Shown here in pieces: positions 18,947-27,147 of a stretch of 64,000 nt of DNA (positions are counted from its first letter, which is position 1; every line of letters starts with the position of its first letter). Source of the DNA: Acetobacterium sp965140355. Its GTDB lineage: Bacteria > Bacillota > Clostridia > Eubacteriales > Eubacteriaceae. The stretch is taken from positions 310,001 through 374,000 of the forward strand of contig OZ223193.1 of the NCBI GenBank assembly GCA_965140355.1. Direction: 5' to 3'. The position numbers were made by a program, and so were the translations under genes. Under the pieces are notes generated by a model. That model did not search any database. It saw only the letters and a list, made by a program, of their open reading frames with translations, and was not told where the DNA came from.

Positions 18947-19609
18947 CTAAAATTCGTATTTGGTTTCAAACTTTTTAAATACTATGGTCAGCACAAAATT
19001 AATCAACAGGTATAAAACTGCCGCTACCAGAAAAGCAAACGTATCACCATCGCGGTTAACTGCTGTTTTAGCATAATGCAAAATTTCGGCCACCCCGATC
19101 GCCGTTACTAGTGCCGTATCCTTTACCAAGGTAATGGTTTCATTACTAATCGACGGCAAACAAACACGAATCATCTGGGGAATGACAACCCGGGTCATCG
19201 TTTCAAATTTTGTCAGTCCCAAAACTTTTGCTGCTTCATATTGACCTTTATCAATCGCAAGGAGTCCGCCCCGAAATATTTCCGCAAAATAAGCAGCATA
19301 ATTCATCCCAAAAGCAATACAAGCCGCTGCAAATCGACCAAAAACTAAAAACTGACCTACAAAAGGCAGCAGCGGCAAGCCAAAATAAACAAACATCAAT
19401 TGGAGTAATAAAGGGGTTCCCCGCATAACGTAAATATAAGTATTGGCAAAAGCATTCACGGCTTTTATTTTACTTCTTACCATCAAAGTAAATAGAAATC
19501 CCAATGGAATGGCACAAACAATGGTCACTGCAAAAATACTAAGGGTAATGACCATCCCATTTAACATCGGCAACGTGATATTTGATAAATAAATATAAAA
19601 ATCTGACAT
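18947..19609 (-). CDS. Polar amino acid ABC transporter, permease
   Basis: This 220-residue inner-membrane protein has about five transmembrane segments and the His/Glu/Gln/Arg-family permease pattern, with YVMRGTPLLLQLMFVYFGLP near residue 62 and the EAA loop at about 140-165 (GQYEAAKVLGLTKFETMTRVVIPQ). It probably forms a homodimer because no second permease gene is present. It is preceded, after a spacer of about 180 bp with hairpins, by the binding-protein gene, and followed at once by the ATPase gene. Confidence 0.92.
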   Translation of the reverse strand: MSDFYIYLSNITLPMLNGMVITLSIFAVTIVCAIPLGFLFTLMVRSKIKAVNAFANTYIYVMRGTPLLLQLMFVYFGLPLLPFVGQFLVFGRFAAACIAFGMNYAAYFAEIFRGGLLAIDKGQYEAAKVLGLTKFETMTRVVIPQMIRVCLPSISNETITLVKDTALVTAIGVAEILHYAKTAVNRDGDTFAFLVAAVLYLLINFVLTIVFKKFETKYEF

Positions 19610-19659
19610 TTTATTCTCCTGAGGAATGAAATAATGAAAACAGCTTAACCGTCATAAAA

Positions 19660-19684
19660 AAATCGGATAGAAACTATCCGATTT
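19660..19684 (-). terminator. Intra-operon terminator/attenuator after the binding-protein gene
   Basis: On the minus strand AAATCGGATAG, a TTT loop and CTATCCGATTT form an 11-bp stem followed by seven T residues. It lies between the binding-protein and permease genes, so it can lower expression of the membrane parts. A second copy of the 5' arm (plus-strand 19755-19765, one base different) can pair with the same 3' arm and would disrupt this terminator. Confidence 0.75.
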
Positions 19685-19705
19685 GAGGTTAGCGAGAAAT
19701 CCAAC

Positions 19706-19725
19706 CCAACAATTATAATTGTTGG
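19706..19725. repeat. 20-bp perfect palindrome in the ABC operon spacer
   Basis: CCAAC-AATTATAATT-GTTGG is fully self-complementary. In RNA it forms a hairpin between the two copies of the GGATAG arm. It might protect the 3' end of the binding-protein message or help an attenuator fold. Confidence 0.5.
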
Positions 19726-19788
19726 TTTGTCTGCGATCTGAAATTTGATGGCAGCTATCCAATTTCTAAAGACTGATTATTTCTTACA

Positions 19789-20589
19789 TTATGGTTTGTA
19801 TATAATATCTTCTCCAAACCATTTAGTTGAAATCGTTGCGGCGGTGCCGTCAGCAATCATGGCATCCATCGCATCCTGAATTTTTGTTTGCAATTCAGTG
19901 TTACCTTTTTTGATTCCAACACCATATAATTCTGGCGACAAACTTTCATCAAGAATAGTAAATTCAGCATTTTCTGAAGTGATGTAATAACGAGCCACAA
20001 TCGAATCAACAATGACTGCATCAACACGACCGATACCTAAATCAGTAAGAGCCGAAACATTCTCGGGATATTCATTTAAAGCAGCTACGTCTTTACTGAT
20101 CGCATCAGCCGTGAAGGCATCATAAGCTGACGATCCTTTTTGAACCCCAATATTTTTTCCAGCCAGATCAGCCTTTGTTTTTATCGCCGAATCTTTTTTA
20201 ACCACAATTACCTGATCATTTTCAAGGTAAGGTTTAGAAAAATCCATAGCTTCCTTGCGATCCTCAGTAATGGTCAAACCATTCCAGATCACATCAATGT
20301 TTCCGGAATCCAATTCCAGTTCCTTGGTGTCCCAGTTAATCGGCTGGAGTTTTACTTCCATGCCCATTCGTTTTCCGACTTCTTTAGCCAAATCCACGTC
20401 AAATCCAACGATTTCATTTTTTTCGTCTCTGAAACCCATTGGTGGGAAAGAATCGTCCAACCCAACAACAAAAGTCTTATCATCATTGTTAGCATTTCCC
20501 TCTGTTTTCGAGGTGTTACTACATCCAGCAAACAAACCGATTGCCAGAATAACAACAAGCATCAACCCAAATATACTTCTTTTCTTCAT
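19789..20589 (-). CDS. Amino acid ABC transporter substrate-binding lipoprotein
   Basis: This 266-residue protein starts with a lipoprotein signal peptide (LFAGC, Cys at about residue 22). The mature part is a family 3 solute-binding protein: FVVGLDDSFPPMGF-DE at the N-terminus, GFDVDLAKEVGKRMG, and the DVIWNGLTITEDRKEAMDFSKPY segment that lines the ligand site. It heads the operon and lies on the outer face of the membrane. The ligand is a polar amino acid by family; the exact one is undetermined. Confidence 0.92.
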   Translation of the reverse strand: MKKRSIFGLMLVVILAIGLFAGCSNTSKTEGNANNDDKTFVVGLDDSFPPMGFRDEKNEIVGFDVDLAKEVGKRMGMEVKLQPINWDTKELELDSGNIDVIWNGLTITEDRKEAMDFSKPYLENDQVIVVKKDSAIKTKADLAGKNIGVQKGSSAYDAFTADAISKDVAALNEYPENVSALTDLGIGRVDAVIVDSIVARYYITSENAEFTILDESLSPELYGVGIKKGNTELQTKIQDAMDAMIADGTAATISTKWFGEDIIYKP

Positions 20590-20689
20590 TCCTTTTTGTC
20601 CTCTTTTCCTAATATAATCTAGAAGCTATTATACACTTTATCACGGTACTTTGCTAGTCCCTTTCCATCGTTTTTTACTGTCCTTTTTT

Positions 20690-21170
20690 TCACTCGGGCT
20701 TTTTAATCGTTGTTTCGTGTCGACTTTTATTTCTTTGCCAATTGATGCATTTCACGAATTCATACCAAATTACCGATAAAATGGCAATTCCCATCGTCAG
20801 CAACAATTGTTCCACGGTTAATGGAGAAAGTTTTAGAAAACCGTTGATCGGCGTATACAAGATCACTATTAGGCATCCCAATTTGTTTAGTAATACTGCT
20901 AGCCGTAATGCCATTGTCACCAGAAATCATTGCCATTGCCAGTGTGATCCCCGATAAAATACTTTCGATAATTCGATCATTAAAGGGTTGATTGAGTACA
21001 TTAAAATAAGTAAAGGTACTAACCAATAAAAAAAGAACCGCCGCGATGCCAGCGCAAAGCTTAACCAGACTATCTGTCTGTTTCTGTAAAGGTGTTGGTG
21101 AATCCACCACTGCTGCCACATTAGCACCGATTTTTCCGTATTCTGTTGCGGCTCCAATTTTTTCAACCAA
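20690..21170 (-). pseudogene. Decayed P-type cation ATPase
   Basis: Two overlapping minus-strand frames each resemble separate parts of a P-type ATPase. The upstream frame (20760-21170) has a TEYGKIG stretch, PTPLQKQTD and a membrane segment typical of the region after the actuator domain, then jumps straight to ISGDNGITA (normally TGD-ITA near the end of the P domain) and IVADDGN. The phosphorylation DKTGT motif and the nucleotide domain are missing. The downstream frame (20690-20920) matches the last membrane helices (LKLSPLTVEQLLL, GIAILSVIWYEFVK). The N-terminal and actuator parts are gone. An internal deletion plus a frameshift makes this a clear pseudogene, behind a nickel/cobalt riboswitch. 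Confidence 0.85.
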
Positions 21171-21247
21171 TTTTCATGGCTCTATTTCACTTTTTCAGCA
21201 AATAAATTTGCTGTGATTTAGTCAATGCCCGCATGTTTTTTAATAAC

Positions 21248-21287
21248 AAAAAAACACCTGCGGAACATATTACTGTCCCACAGATGT
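21248..21287 (-). terminator. Riboswitch-controlled terminator
   Basis: On the minus strand ACATCTGTGGGACA and TGTTCCGCAGGTGT form a 14-bp stem (with G-U pairs) followed by seven T residues. The 5' arm is the 3' strand of the NiCo aptamer, so ligand binding and termination exclude each other, as in a transcriptional ON switch. Confidence 0.8.
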
Positions 21288-21356
21288 TTATCTTCATCTA
21301 CTGCCACAATCGTGGCCCGGCCCGACGAACCGTTTATGGTTCATCGCCTGCTCAGT
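21272..21356 (-). ncRNA. NiCo (czcD) riboswitch
   Basis: The minus strand reads ACTGAGCAGGCGATGAACC at its start, GGGCCGGGCC in the middle and ACATCTGTGGGACAGT at its end. These are the conserved blocks of the NiCo aptamer (czcD motif), a four-way junction that binds Co2+ or Ni2+ cooperatively; the outer ACTG/CAGT stem closes it. Members usually switch on metal exporters. A promoter lies just upstream (21395-21423) and a terminator overlaps the aptamer's 3' side. The match is from memory of the published family consensus, without a covariance search. Confidence 0.88.
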
Positions 21357-21394
21357 TTGTACTGTAATCAACGCAGTGCAAAGAGATTTTCTAT

Positions 21395-21423
21395 AGTTTA
21401 GTCTGATCTTAAATAATTGTCAA
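21395..21423 (-). promoter_or_regulatory. Promoter of the NiCo riboswitch transcript
   Basis: TTGACA (minus strand, 21418-21423), 17-bp spacer, TAAACT (21395-21400). It starts immediately after the glpK stop codon and is still intact although the gene it served is destroyed. Confidence 0.7.
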
Positions 21424-21427
21424 GCTT

Positions 21428-22915
21428 TTATTTCAGCCATCCGGCCGATCGTTCCACCGCTCGATTCCAAAATTTGCATAATTCCTGACGTTTTTCTTCA
21501 TTGATCTGCGGTTCAAAACGTTTTTCAATTTTCCAGAACTCGCTAATTTCTTCAAAGCTATCCCAATAACCGACTGCAAGTCCTGCAGCGTATACCGCTC
21601 CCAGCGTGGTTGTTTCGGTAATTAGCGGCCGTTCCACCGGAATCCCTAAAATGTCTGCCTGGAATTGCAGTAGGAAGTCACTTTTAGCGCCACCGCCATC
21701 AGCTCGCAATTTGGTCAACTTAAATCCAGACTTTTTTTCCATTACATGAAAGGCATCCTTTACCTGAAAAGCCATCGATTCAAGAGCCGCCCGGGCGATA
21801 TGATGTTTTGTCGTTCCCCGGGAAATACCAACAATCGTTCCTCTGGCATAGGAATCATAATAAGGTGCTCCCAAGCCCACAAACGCCGGCACGAAATAAA
21901 CGCCCAAACTGTCTTCTACCTGTAATGCTAATTCCTCCGCTTCTTTAGTATCATTAATCATTTGCAATCCGTCACGCAGCCATTGAATAACGGCCCCAGA
22001 TACATCCGCCATTCCCTCCAGTCCATAATCAGTCCGCCCTTTGGCACTCCAAAGCACCGGTGAAAAAATGCCATCGGATGGTGGTACATATTTACTGCCG
22101 GTATTCATAACCATAAAAGAACCTGTCCCATAAGTATTTTTAGCCATCCCTTTTTCCAAACAGCCCTGCCCGAAAGCAGCCGCTTGCTGGTCTCCTAAAA
22201 TCCCGGCAATAGCTACCTCTGCGCCAAAGAAAACCGTTGGGTCGGTCATCCCATAAACCTCACTGGAGGTTCTTAACTCCGGTAAAATTTCTCGGGGAAT
22301 TTGCAACGCATTTAAGATTTGATCATCATATGCTAAAGTTCTGGCATTTTGCAATAAAGTCACCGAAGCATTCGAGTAGTCCGTTACATGAACCCGACCA
22401 CCAGTAAGTTTCCATACCAGCCAGGTATCAATGGTACCATAAAGCAATTCCCCCTCATCCACCCCTTTTTTAACTTTGGGATCATTATCCAGCAACCAGC
22501 GAATCTTGGTCGCAGCATCGTTAGGAATAATAATCATCCCCGTTCGATCGACAATGCCGGCACCATCTTTAGCTTCTAATGCTTCACAAATATCGAGTGT
22601 TCGTCGATCCTGCCAGACAATCGCCCGACAAACTGGCTGGCCTGTTTTTTTATCCCAAAACACCGTGGTTTCGCGTTGATTAGTAATCCCAATCGCTTCA
22701 ATTTCTTCAGGTTTTATGTGACCATTTTTCAAAGCTTCGGCAACCATTTTCAACGAAACCTCCCAAATTTCGTTAGCATCATGTTCAACCCATCCCGATT
22801 GGGGAAAGTGTTGCGTAAATTCTGAATAGGCCTGCGCAATAATATTAACTGACTTGTCAAAAATCATAACCTTGACGCCAGTTGTTCCTTCATCGATTCC
22901 TAAAATATATTTCAT
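21428..22915 (-). CDS. glpK: Glycerol kinase
   Basis: This 495-residue FGGY-family kinase makes sn-glycerol 3-phosphate from glycerol and ATP. The N-terminal GIDEGTTGVK, the NQRETTVFWDK segment, the substrate Asp in a YSNASVTLLQN context, and the C-terminal ADGGGAKSDFLLQFQADI match GlpK. The glycerol operon regulator and dehydrogenase are not adjacent. It follows the amidohydrolase gene after 16 bp, so the two are probably co-transcribed. Dihydroxyacetone kinase genes lie about 5 kb away, which fits a wider glycerol or polyol theme, though they are separated by an insertion sequence. Confidence 0.93.
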   Translation of the reverse strand: MKYILGIDEGTTGVKVMIFDKSVNIIAQAYSEFTQHFPQSGWVEHDANEIWEVSLKMVAEALKNGHIKPEEIEAIGITNQRETTVFWDKKTGQPVCRAIVWQDRRTLDICEALEAKDGAGIVDRTGMIIIPNDAATKIRWLLDNDPKVKKGVDEGELLYGTIDTWLVWKLTGGRVHVTDYSNASVTLLQNARTLAYDDQILNALQIPREILPELRTSSEVYGMTDPTVFFGAEVAIAGILGDQQAAAFGQGCLEKGMAKNTYGTGSFMVMNTGSKYVPPSDGIFSPVLWSAKGRTDYGLEGMADVSGAVIQWLRDGLQMINDTKEAEELALQVEDSLGVYFVPAFVGLGAPYYDSYARGTIVGISRGTTKHHIARAALESMAFQVKDAFHVMEKKSGFKLTKLRADGGGAKSDFLLQFQADILGIPVERPLITETTTLGAVYAAGLAVGYWDSFEEISEFWKIEKRFEPQINEEKRQELCKFWNRAVERSAGWLK

Positions 22916-22931
22916 TTTCCGACTCCGTTTC

Positions 22932-24470
22932 TTATTTTTTATATACCACTTCTCCCTGATAAATTGTCATCGCCACGCCAATTTCTTTAATTTTATCTGG
23001 CGCTACCGTCAGCGGATTTTTATAAAGAATCGTCAGATCTCCGGCTTTGCCCGGGGTTAAACTCCCTCTAAGCCGCTCTTCTTTAGCCGTGAAAGCGCCA
23101 TCGATGGTAAAAAGTTTTAATGCTTCATAAAAAGTAATGGCATTCTGAATAAAAGGTGGATTTACTGCGGCATGAATTCCCAGCAACGGATTAATCGGAG
23201 TCACATTTGAATCCGAGCCGCCACTAACTACAATGCCCGCATCTAACAGTTCGCGAATGGGATAAGCGCGCCGATTTCTCTCTTCACCAACCCGATCTGC
23301 ATAAACACTGTTTGGCCCACCCCGTAAATAGGTAAACGCTGGTTGGGTAGAAATAACTGCGCCTAATGCTGCTGCCCGTCTGATATCCCATTCATCGGGA
23401 AAACCAAAATGCTCAATCCGAAAGCGATGATCATCAACTGGATAGTTATACAAAGCTTTTTCCAGACAATTTAGAATCTGTGTGATCGCACATTGGCCGA
23501 TAGCATGAAAACCAGTCTGAAGCCCTGCTCGATGAGCGGCTTCGATATAGTGGGCGAGCCATTCATCCGAATAATAAAGCTCCCCTGATGATTTGAGATT
23601 ATCTGCGTAAGGTTCTCTAAACGCTGCCGTTCGCGAACCAATTGAACCATCCAACAACACATCAGTCCCAATAATTGTCAAGTTTTTTCCAAGCACATCT
23701 TCTACTGATGTGGTACACCAATGCACCACGACATGAACAGGCAAGTCCGCCATGATCGCTAAAAAAACTGGGATATCTTCATCGGAAGACAACTCACCGC
23801 CTTCCATCGCGTGAATCGTTGTTACCCCCATTTCCACCGCCCTTTGAGCGGTATCGCGGATCGCTGTTTCCCGCTGTTCCCAGGTCATTTTATCAAAAAA
23901 ATATTTTCTGGCGTGACTATTAGCATGACTCTGAAGTCGTCCCGATAAAGATCCAAATTCATCACGACCCATCCCTTCTTCGTCTGCGGTAAATTCCATC
24001 ACTTTCATGGCAATTGTATTAACCTGAGTATAATGCAAACCGCGATCCTGCAGATAAACCGGACGATCTTTGAAAAGTTGATCTAACTCGCTGGCCGTTG
24101 GCGGTCTTTTTTCGGCCAAACGTGATTCATCCAAACCGTAGGCGAATATCCATTCCTGTTGATTCCCCGTTTTCTCTTTTTCGAGTTTCGCCAATACTTC
24201 CGGTATTGATTTACAATCATATAAATTAATGCCGATAGCCGACAAACCTGTATTCATCATATGCACATGACAATCGTGAAGTCCCGGCAGAAATGTTTTT
24301 CCTTCAAGATCAATAATCTCTGCTTTTTCTCGTTCAGCAATTTTTTTCATCTCCTGATTGTTGCCAATCTTTTCAATGATTCCATTTCTAATATAAATCC
24401 CCTGACAGGTCGGATTCTTACTATCCATCGTGATGCCATCGCCATTAATGAGGACTCGTTTGTTTTCCAT
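22932..24470 (-). CDS. YtcJ-like amidohydrolase
   Basis: This 512-residue protein belongs to the amidohydrolase_3 group (YtcJ/exoenzyme regulatory protein AepA-like). Metal-site motifs are present: LPGLHDCHVHMMNTG near residue 60, a central GFHAIGQCA segment and SGGSDSNVTPINPLLGI near the C-terminus with the catalytic Asp. These proteins hydrolyse amide or related bonds in small molecules; most have no proven substrate. It starts at an ATG with GGAGGCAG upstream and heads a probable two-gene unit with glpK. The IS110 element inserted right in front of it may have separated it from former upstream genes or a promoter. Confidence 0.82.
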   Translation of the reverse strand: MENKRVLINGDGITMDSKNPTCQGIYIRNGIIEKIGNNQEMKKIAEREKAEIIDLEGKTFLPGLHDCHVHMMNTGLSAIGINLYDCKSIPEVLAKLEKEKTGNQQEWIFAYGLDESRLAEKRPPTASELDQLFKDRPVYLQDRGLHYTQVNTIAMKVMEFTADEEGMGRDEFGSLSGRLQSHANSHARKYFFDKMTWEQRETAIRDTAQRAVEMGVTTIHAMEGGELSSDEDIPVFLAIMADLPVHVVVHWCTTSVEDVLGKNLTIIGTDVLLDGSIGSRTAAFREPYADNLKSSGELYYSDEWLAHYIEAAHRAGLQTGFHAIGQCAITQILNCLEKALYNYPVDDHRFRIEHFGFPDEWDIRRAAALGAVISTQPAFTYLRGGPNSVYADRVGEERNRRAYPIRELLDAGIVVSGGSDSNVTPINPLLGIHAAVNPPFIQNAITFYEALKLFTIDGAFTAKEERLRGSLTPGKAGDLTILYKNPLTVAPDKIKEIGVAMTIYQGEVVYKK

Positions 24471-24499
24471 TACTGCCTCCTTTCTACTACAATATATTT

Positions 24500-24768
24500 A
24501 TGGTCATAGTACCTAACAACCAGTTAGGACATTATCCATCTTGTTGCTTAAGCTGTTAGAATGTAAGAGCAATAGGTATATCGTCTGCCTTTCTTGGACT
24601 TTGCGTCCGTAAAAAAGACTGATAACCGGCTCCTCATTCGCAGCGTTCGTTTTATGCAGGTTGAACTGCTGTCCCACAGTACGTTCGTGTCACACCACAG
24701 TAGATTGAATAGGCAATGAGTAAAACTGGTATTTATCCATTGCAATAATTTTAAGGAGTGACAAATTT
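24500..24768 (+). ncRNA. Left non-coding end of IS110 element, candidate bridge RNA
   Basis: About 270 bp without a convincing gene precede the transposase. IS110-group elements encode their bridge RNA in this 5' position. The stretch contains short self-complementary pieces (for example GGAC-TTTGC-GTCC near 24597-24609 and a CAGC/GCTG-bounded segment around 24640-24672). Exact RNA limits and the donor/target loops cannot be set by eye, so this is a positional prediction. Confidence 0.4.
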
Positions 24769-25977
24769 ATGAACATGAACGCAGTAGGTATTGATGTTTC
24801 TAAGGGCAAAAGCATGATCGCTATTATCCGCCCGTATGGTGAGATTGTTTCTTTGCCTTTTGAGATTCGCCACACTTCCAATGAAATCAGTTCTCTCATC
24901 GCTCAGATCCAATCCATTGACGGCGAATCCCGCATTGTTATGGAGCACACGGGTCGTTATTATGAACCACTGGCACGTGAGCTTTCTCAGGCAAATATTT
25001 TTGTGAGTGCCGTAAATCCTAAGCTCATTAAAGATTTTGGTGACAATTCTCTACGTAAAGTCAAATCCGATAAAGCAGATGCTTTAAAAATAGCACGTTA
25101 TGCTCTTGACAGTTGGAATGATTTGAAACAATATAGTCTTATGGATGAAATACGTAATCAGTTAAAAACAATGAACCGTCAGTTTGGTTTTTACATGAAA
25201 CACAAAACGGCTATGAAAAATAACTTTATCGGGATACTTGATCAAACCTTTCCGGGTGTTAATACTTACTTCAGCAGCCCTGCCCGCAATGATGGCAGCC
25301 AGAAATGGGTTGATTTCGCTGCTGCATACTGGCATGTTGACTGTGTTCGTAAAATGTCACTTCATGCTTTCACTGACCATTATCAGAAATGGTGTAAGCA
25401 CAATAAGTACATCTTCAGTCAACCCAAAGCTGAAGAAATCTATGGAACAGCAAAGGAACTTGTTCCTGTACTTCCTAGAGATGATTTGACAAAACTCATT
25501 GTGAAACAAGCTGTTGATCAATTAAACATTGCTTCCAAAACGGTAGAAGAACTTCGTATTCTGATGAATGAAACCTCATCCAAGCTGCCAGAGTATTCTA
25601 TTGTCATGGATATGAAAGGTGTCGGCCCGTCACTTGGTCCTCAGTTGATTGCTGAAATCGGTGATGTTACACGTTTCACACATAAGGGTGCGATTACTGC
25701 CTTTGCAGGCGTTGATCCAGGTGTTAACCAATCTGGGACCTATGAACAAAAAAGTGTCCGTACTACCAAAAGGGGTTCTTCAACCTTACGTAAAACGTTA
25801 TTTCAGGTCATGGATGCTCTTATCAAGACCCAGCCACAGGATGATGCTGTTTATCAGTTTCTCGATAAGAAACGTGCCCAAGGCAAGCCTTACTATGTCT
25901 ACATGACCGCAGGCGCTAATAAGTTTCTGCGTATCTACTATGGTAGAGTAAAAGAATACCTGCTGTCTCTTTCATAA
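24769..25977 (+). CDS. IS110-family transposase (DEDD)
   Basis: This 402-residue recombinase has the two expected domains: an N-terminal RuvC-like DEDD domain (GIDVSKGKS at residues 7-15, VMEHTGRYYE near 58, VKSDKADALKIARYA near 100) and a C-terminal Tnp_20 domain (VGPSLGPQLIAEIGD, FAGVDPGVNQSGTY) with the serine-containing SVRTTKRGSS segment that holds the nucleophile. An AAGGAG site lies just upstream. The frame is full length with all motifs, so the element may still be active. Confidence 0.95.
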   Translation: MNMNAVGIDVSKGKSMIAIIRPYGEIVSLPFEIRHTSNEISSLIAQIQSIDGESRIVMEHTGRYYEPLARELSQANIFVSAVNPKLIKDFGDNSLRKVKSDKADALKIARYALDSWNDLKQYSLMDEIRNQLKTMNRQFGFYMKHKTAMKNNFIGILDQTFPGVNTYFSSPARNDGSQKWVDFAAAYWHVDCVRKMSLHAFTDHYQKWCKHNKYIFSQPKAEEIYGTAKELVPVLPRDDLTKLIVKQAVDQLNIASKTVEELRILMNETSSKLPEYSIVMDMKGVGPSLGPQLIAEIGDVTRFTHKGAITAFAGVDPGVNQSGTYEQKSVRTTKRGSSTLRKTLFQVMDALIKTQPQDDAVYQFLDKKRAQGKPYYVYMTAGANKFLRIYYGRVKEYLLSLS

Positions 25978-26003
25978 CAATTACCACAAATAGTCTTATT
26001 TTC

Positions 26004-26031
26004 AGACCAACGATATTTGCTGGTCTTTTTG
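26004..26031 (+). terminator. Terminator after IS110 transposase
   Basis: AGACCA and TGGTCT pair across an 11-nt loop and are followed by TTTTTG, 27 bp after the transposase stop codon. Confidence 0.6.
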
Positions 26032-26170
26032 TCGTGCTTCATTTCTTGAATATCTATTTTTTACAAAGTTTTTAATTTCCTATTGACTTTTTATTTGCAG
26101 GCTAATTTTGAATCTCTTTCAAGTCCCGTTTTTTAGTTCCCTGATACTCCTTAAGCAAACTTTTTTTAAC

Positions 26171-26818
26171 TTAACCTAAGATCTTTTTAACTTCCGCCGC
26201 CACTGCTTTACCTAATGCCGCATGTCCATCAACACCCAGATGAAGCCCGTCAATATCACTTACTTTAGCAACGGTACTCGCATCAAAAAAGGGAACTCCC
26301 CGACTTTCAGCCACACCTTGATAGAAATTCGCCATCTGGACCGATTTTTCCCGATTTCCGGCAAACATAAATTTAAAAATTCCGTCTTCAATCGGGCCCA
26401 GCGGTGGTGGCGCAATCAATAAAACCTGTGGTCCATTTGGTCCAAAAGCACCAACCTGAGCCAAGGTTTTATCCAAAACGATACTGGCACCATTGGCAAT
26501 ATCCTGAGCCGTCACAGTATAGCGACATTTTAAATCGTTAGTTCCAATCATAATGATAACCAAATCCAACGGCGCGTGGGTATCCAGCAAAGGAATAATC
26601 TGATCTTTGCCGCAGCGGTATTCTTCGATCGGGTCATCCCATACAGTGGTCCGGCCGTTCAAGCCTTCCGGGATTACTTTAAAATCATTTCCTAATTCGC
26701 TCTGAAGTACACCGGCCCAGCGAACCTCATCTGGCCAACGTTTAATCACTTCAACCAAATCATTGGACGGGTCCCATCCCCAAGTGTTTGAATCGCCAAA
26801 AATCATTACGTTTTTCAT
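26171..26818 (-). CDS. SGNH/GDSL-family esterase or acyltransferase
   Basis: This 215-residue hydrolase has the SGNH blocks: IFGDSNTWGWDP (Ser of block I at about residue 9), GLNGRTTVWDD (Gly block), IIMIGTNDLK (Asn block) and DGLHLGVDGH (Asp and His of the triad). It resembles small arylesterases of the MsAcT/TesA-like type. I chose the ATG at 26818 because GGAGGAAAA precedes it; an in-frame extension to 26911 has no such site. It is preceded by a promoter, a structured leader and a terminator-like hairpin (26941-27010). Substrate unknown. Confidence 0.85.
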   Translation of the reverse strand: MKNVMIFGDSNTWGWDPSNDLVEVIKRWPDEVRWAGVLQSELGNDFKVIPEGLNGRTTVWDDPIEEYRCGKDQIIPLLDTHAPLDLVIIMIGTNDLKCRYTVTAQDIANGASIVLDKTLAQVGAFGPNGPQVLLIAPPPLGPIEDGIFKFMFAGNREKSVQMANFYQGVAESRGVPFFDASTVAKVSDIDGLHLGVDGHAALGKAVAAEVKKILG

Positions 26819-26934
26819 AATTTTTCCTCCATTTATATAAATATTTTGATACCCATAAAAATTATTACCGATCACTAAACTTCCTAAATTCTGGTTACTG
26901 GTCGCTCCCACAGCTGATCTTCTTCAATCAATAT

Positions 26935-27009
26935 AAAAAAGTCCGTATCATACAGAGCGTACAATTCCAGGAAATCCCGGTGTGATGCACCCTCGGTATC
27001 ATACGGACA
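26935..27009 (-). ncRNA. Structured leader with terminator upstream of SGNH hydrolase
   Basis: On the minus strand GTCCGTATgATAC and GTATgATACGGAC (13 nt, one mismatch) close a domain of about 69 nt, followed by six T residues. Inside are two small helices (GGTG-CAT-CAC and CCGGG-ATTT-CCTGG), so the terminator stem encloses a multibranch fold. A sigma-A promoter lies upstream. It does not match T-box, TPP, cobalamin, SAM or guanidine motifs that I can recall. Confidence 0.5.
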
Positions 27010-27064
27010 TCGCTTAAATCCCTGCCCTATCTTATTCTTATGTAATGGTTTACTATCGACTTTT

Positions 27065-27093
27065 ATTTTATTCCTTAAACCTTGTTTTGTCAA
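27065..27093 (-). promoter_or_regulatory. Promoter of the SGNH hydrolase leader
   Basis: The minus strand has TTGACA, a 17-bp spacer (starting AAACAAGG) and TAAAAT. It gives a leader of more than 200 nt before the SGNH hydrolase ATG. Confidence 0.65.
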
Positions 27094-27147
27094 GCAAATG
27101 CACTAAATCACAGATACGACCTATCAAGTTCTTGTCAAATGATATAA

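Larger units (their letters stand above)
24500..26040 (+). mobile_element. IS110-family insertion sequence (ends approximate)
   Basis: An intact 402-aa IS110 transposase flanked by non-coding ends. Members of this family have no clear terminal inverted repeats and usually make no target duplication, so the limits given are estimates. The right end includes a small terminator. It lies between the amidohydrolase and SGNH hydrolase genes and is oriented against its neighbours. Confidence 0.65.

Noticed and set aside
26884..27093. 69-codon frame on the minus strand before the SGNH hydrolase
   Set aside because: It starts at the promoter itself and runs through the terminator hairpin; the RNA structure is the better explanation.
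26935..27093. T-box reading of the leader
   Set aside because: GAGGGTG looks faintly like the T-box sequence, but the conserved GGTGG-ACCGCG core and a stem I with specifier loop are absent.
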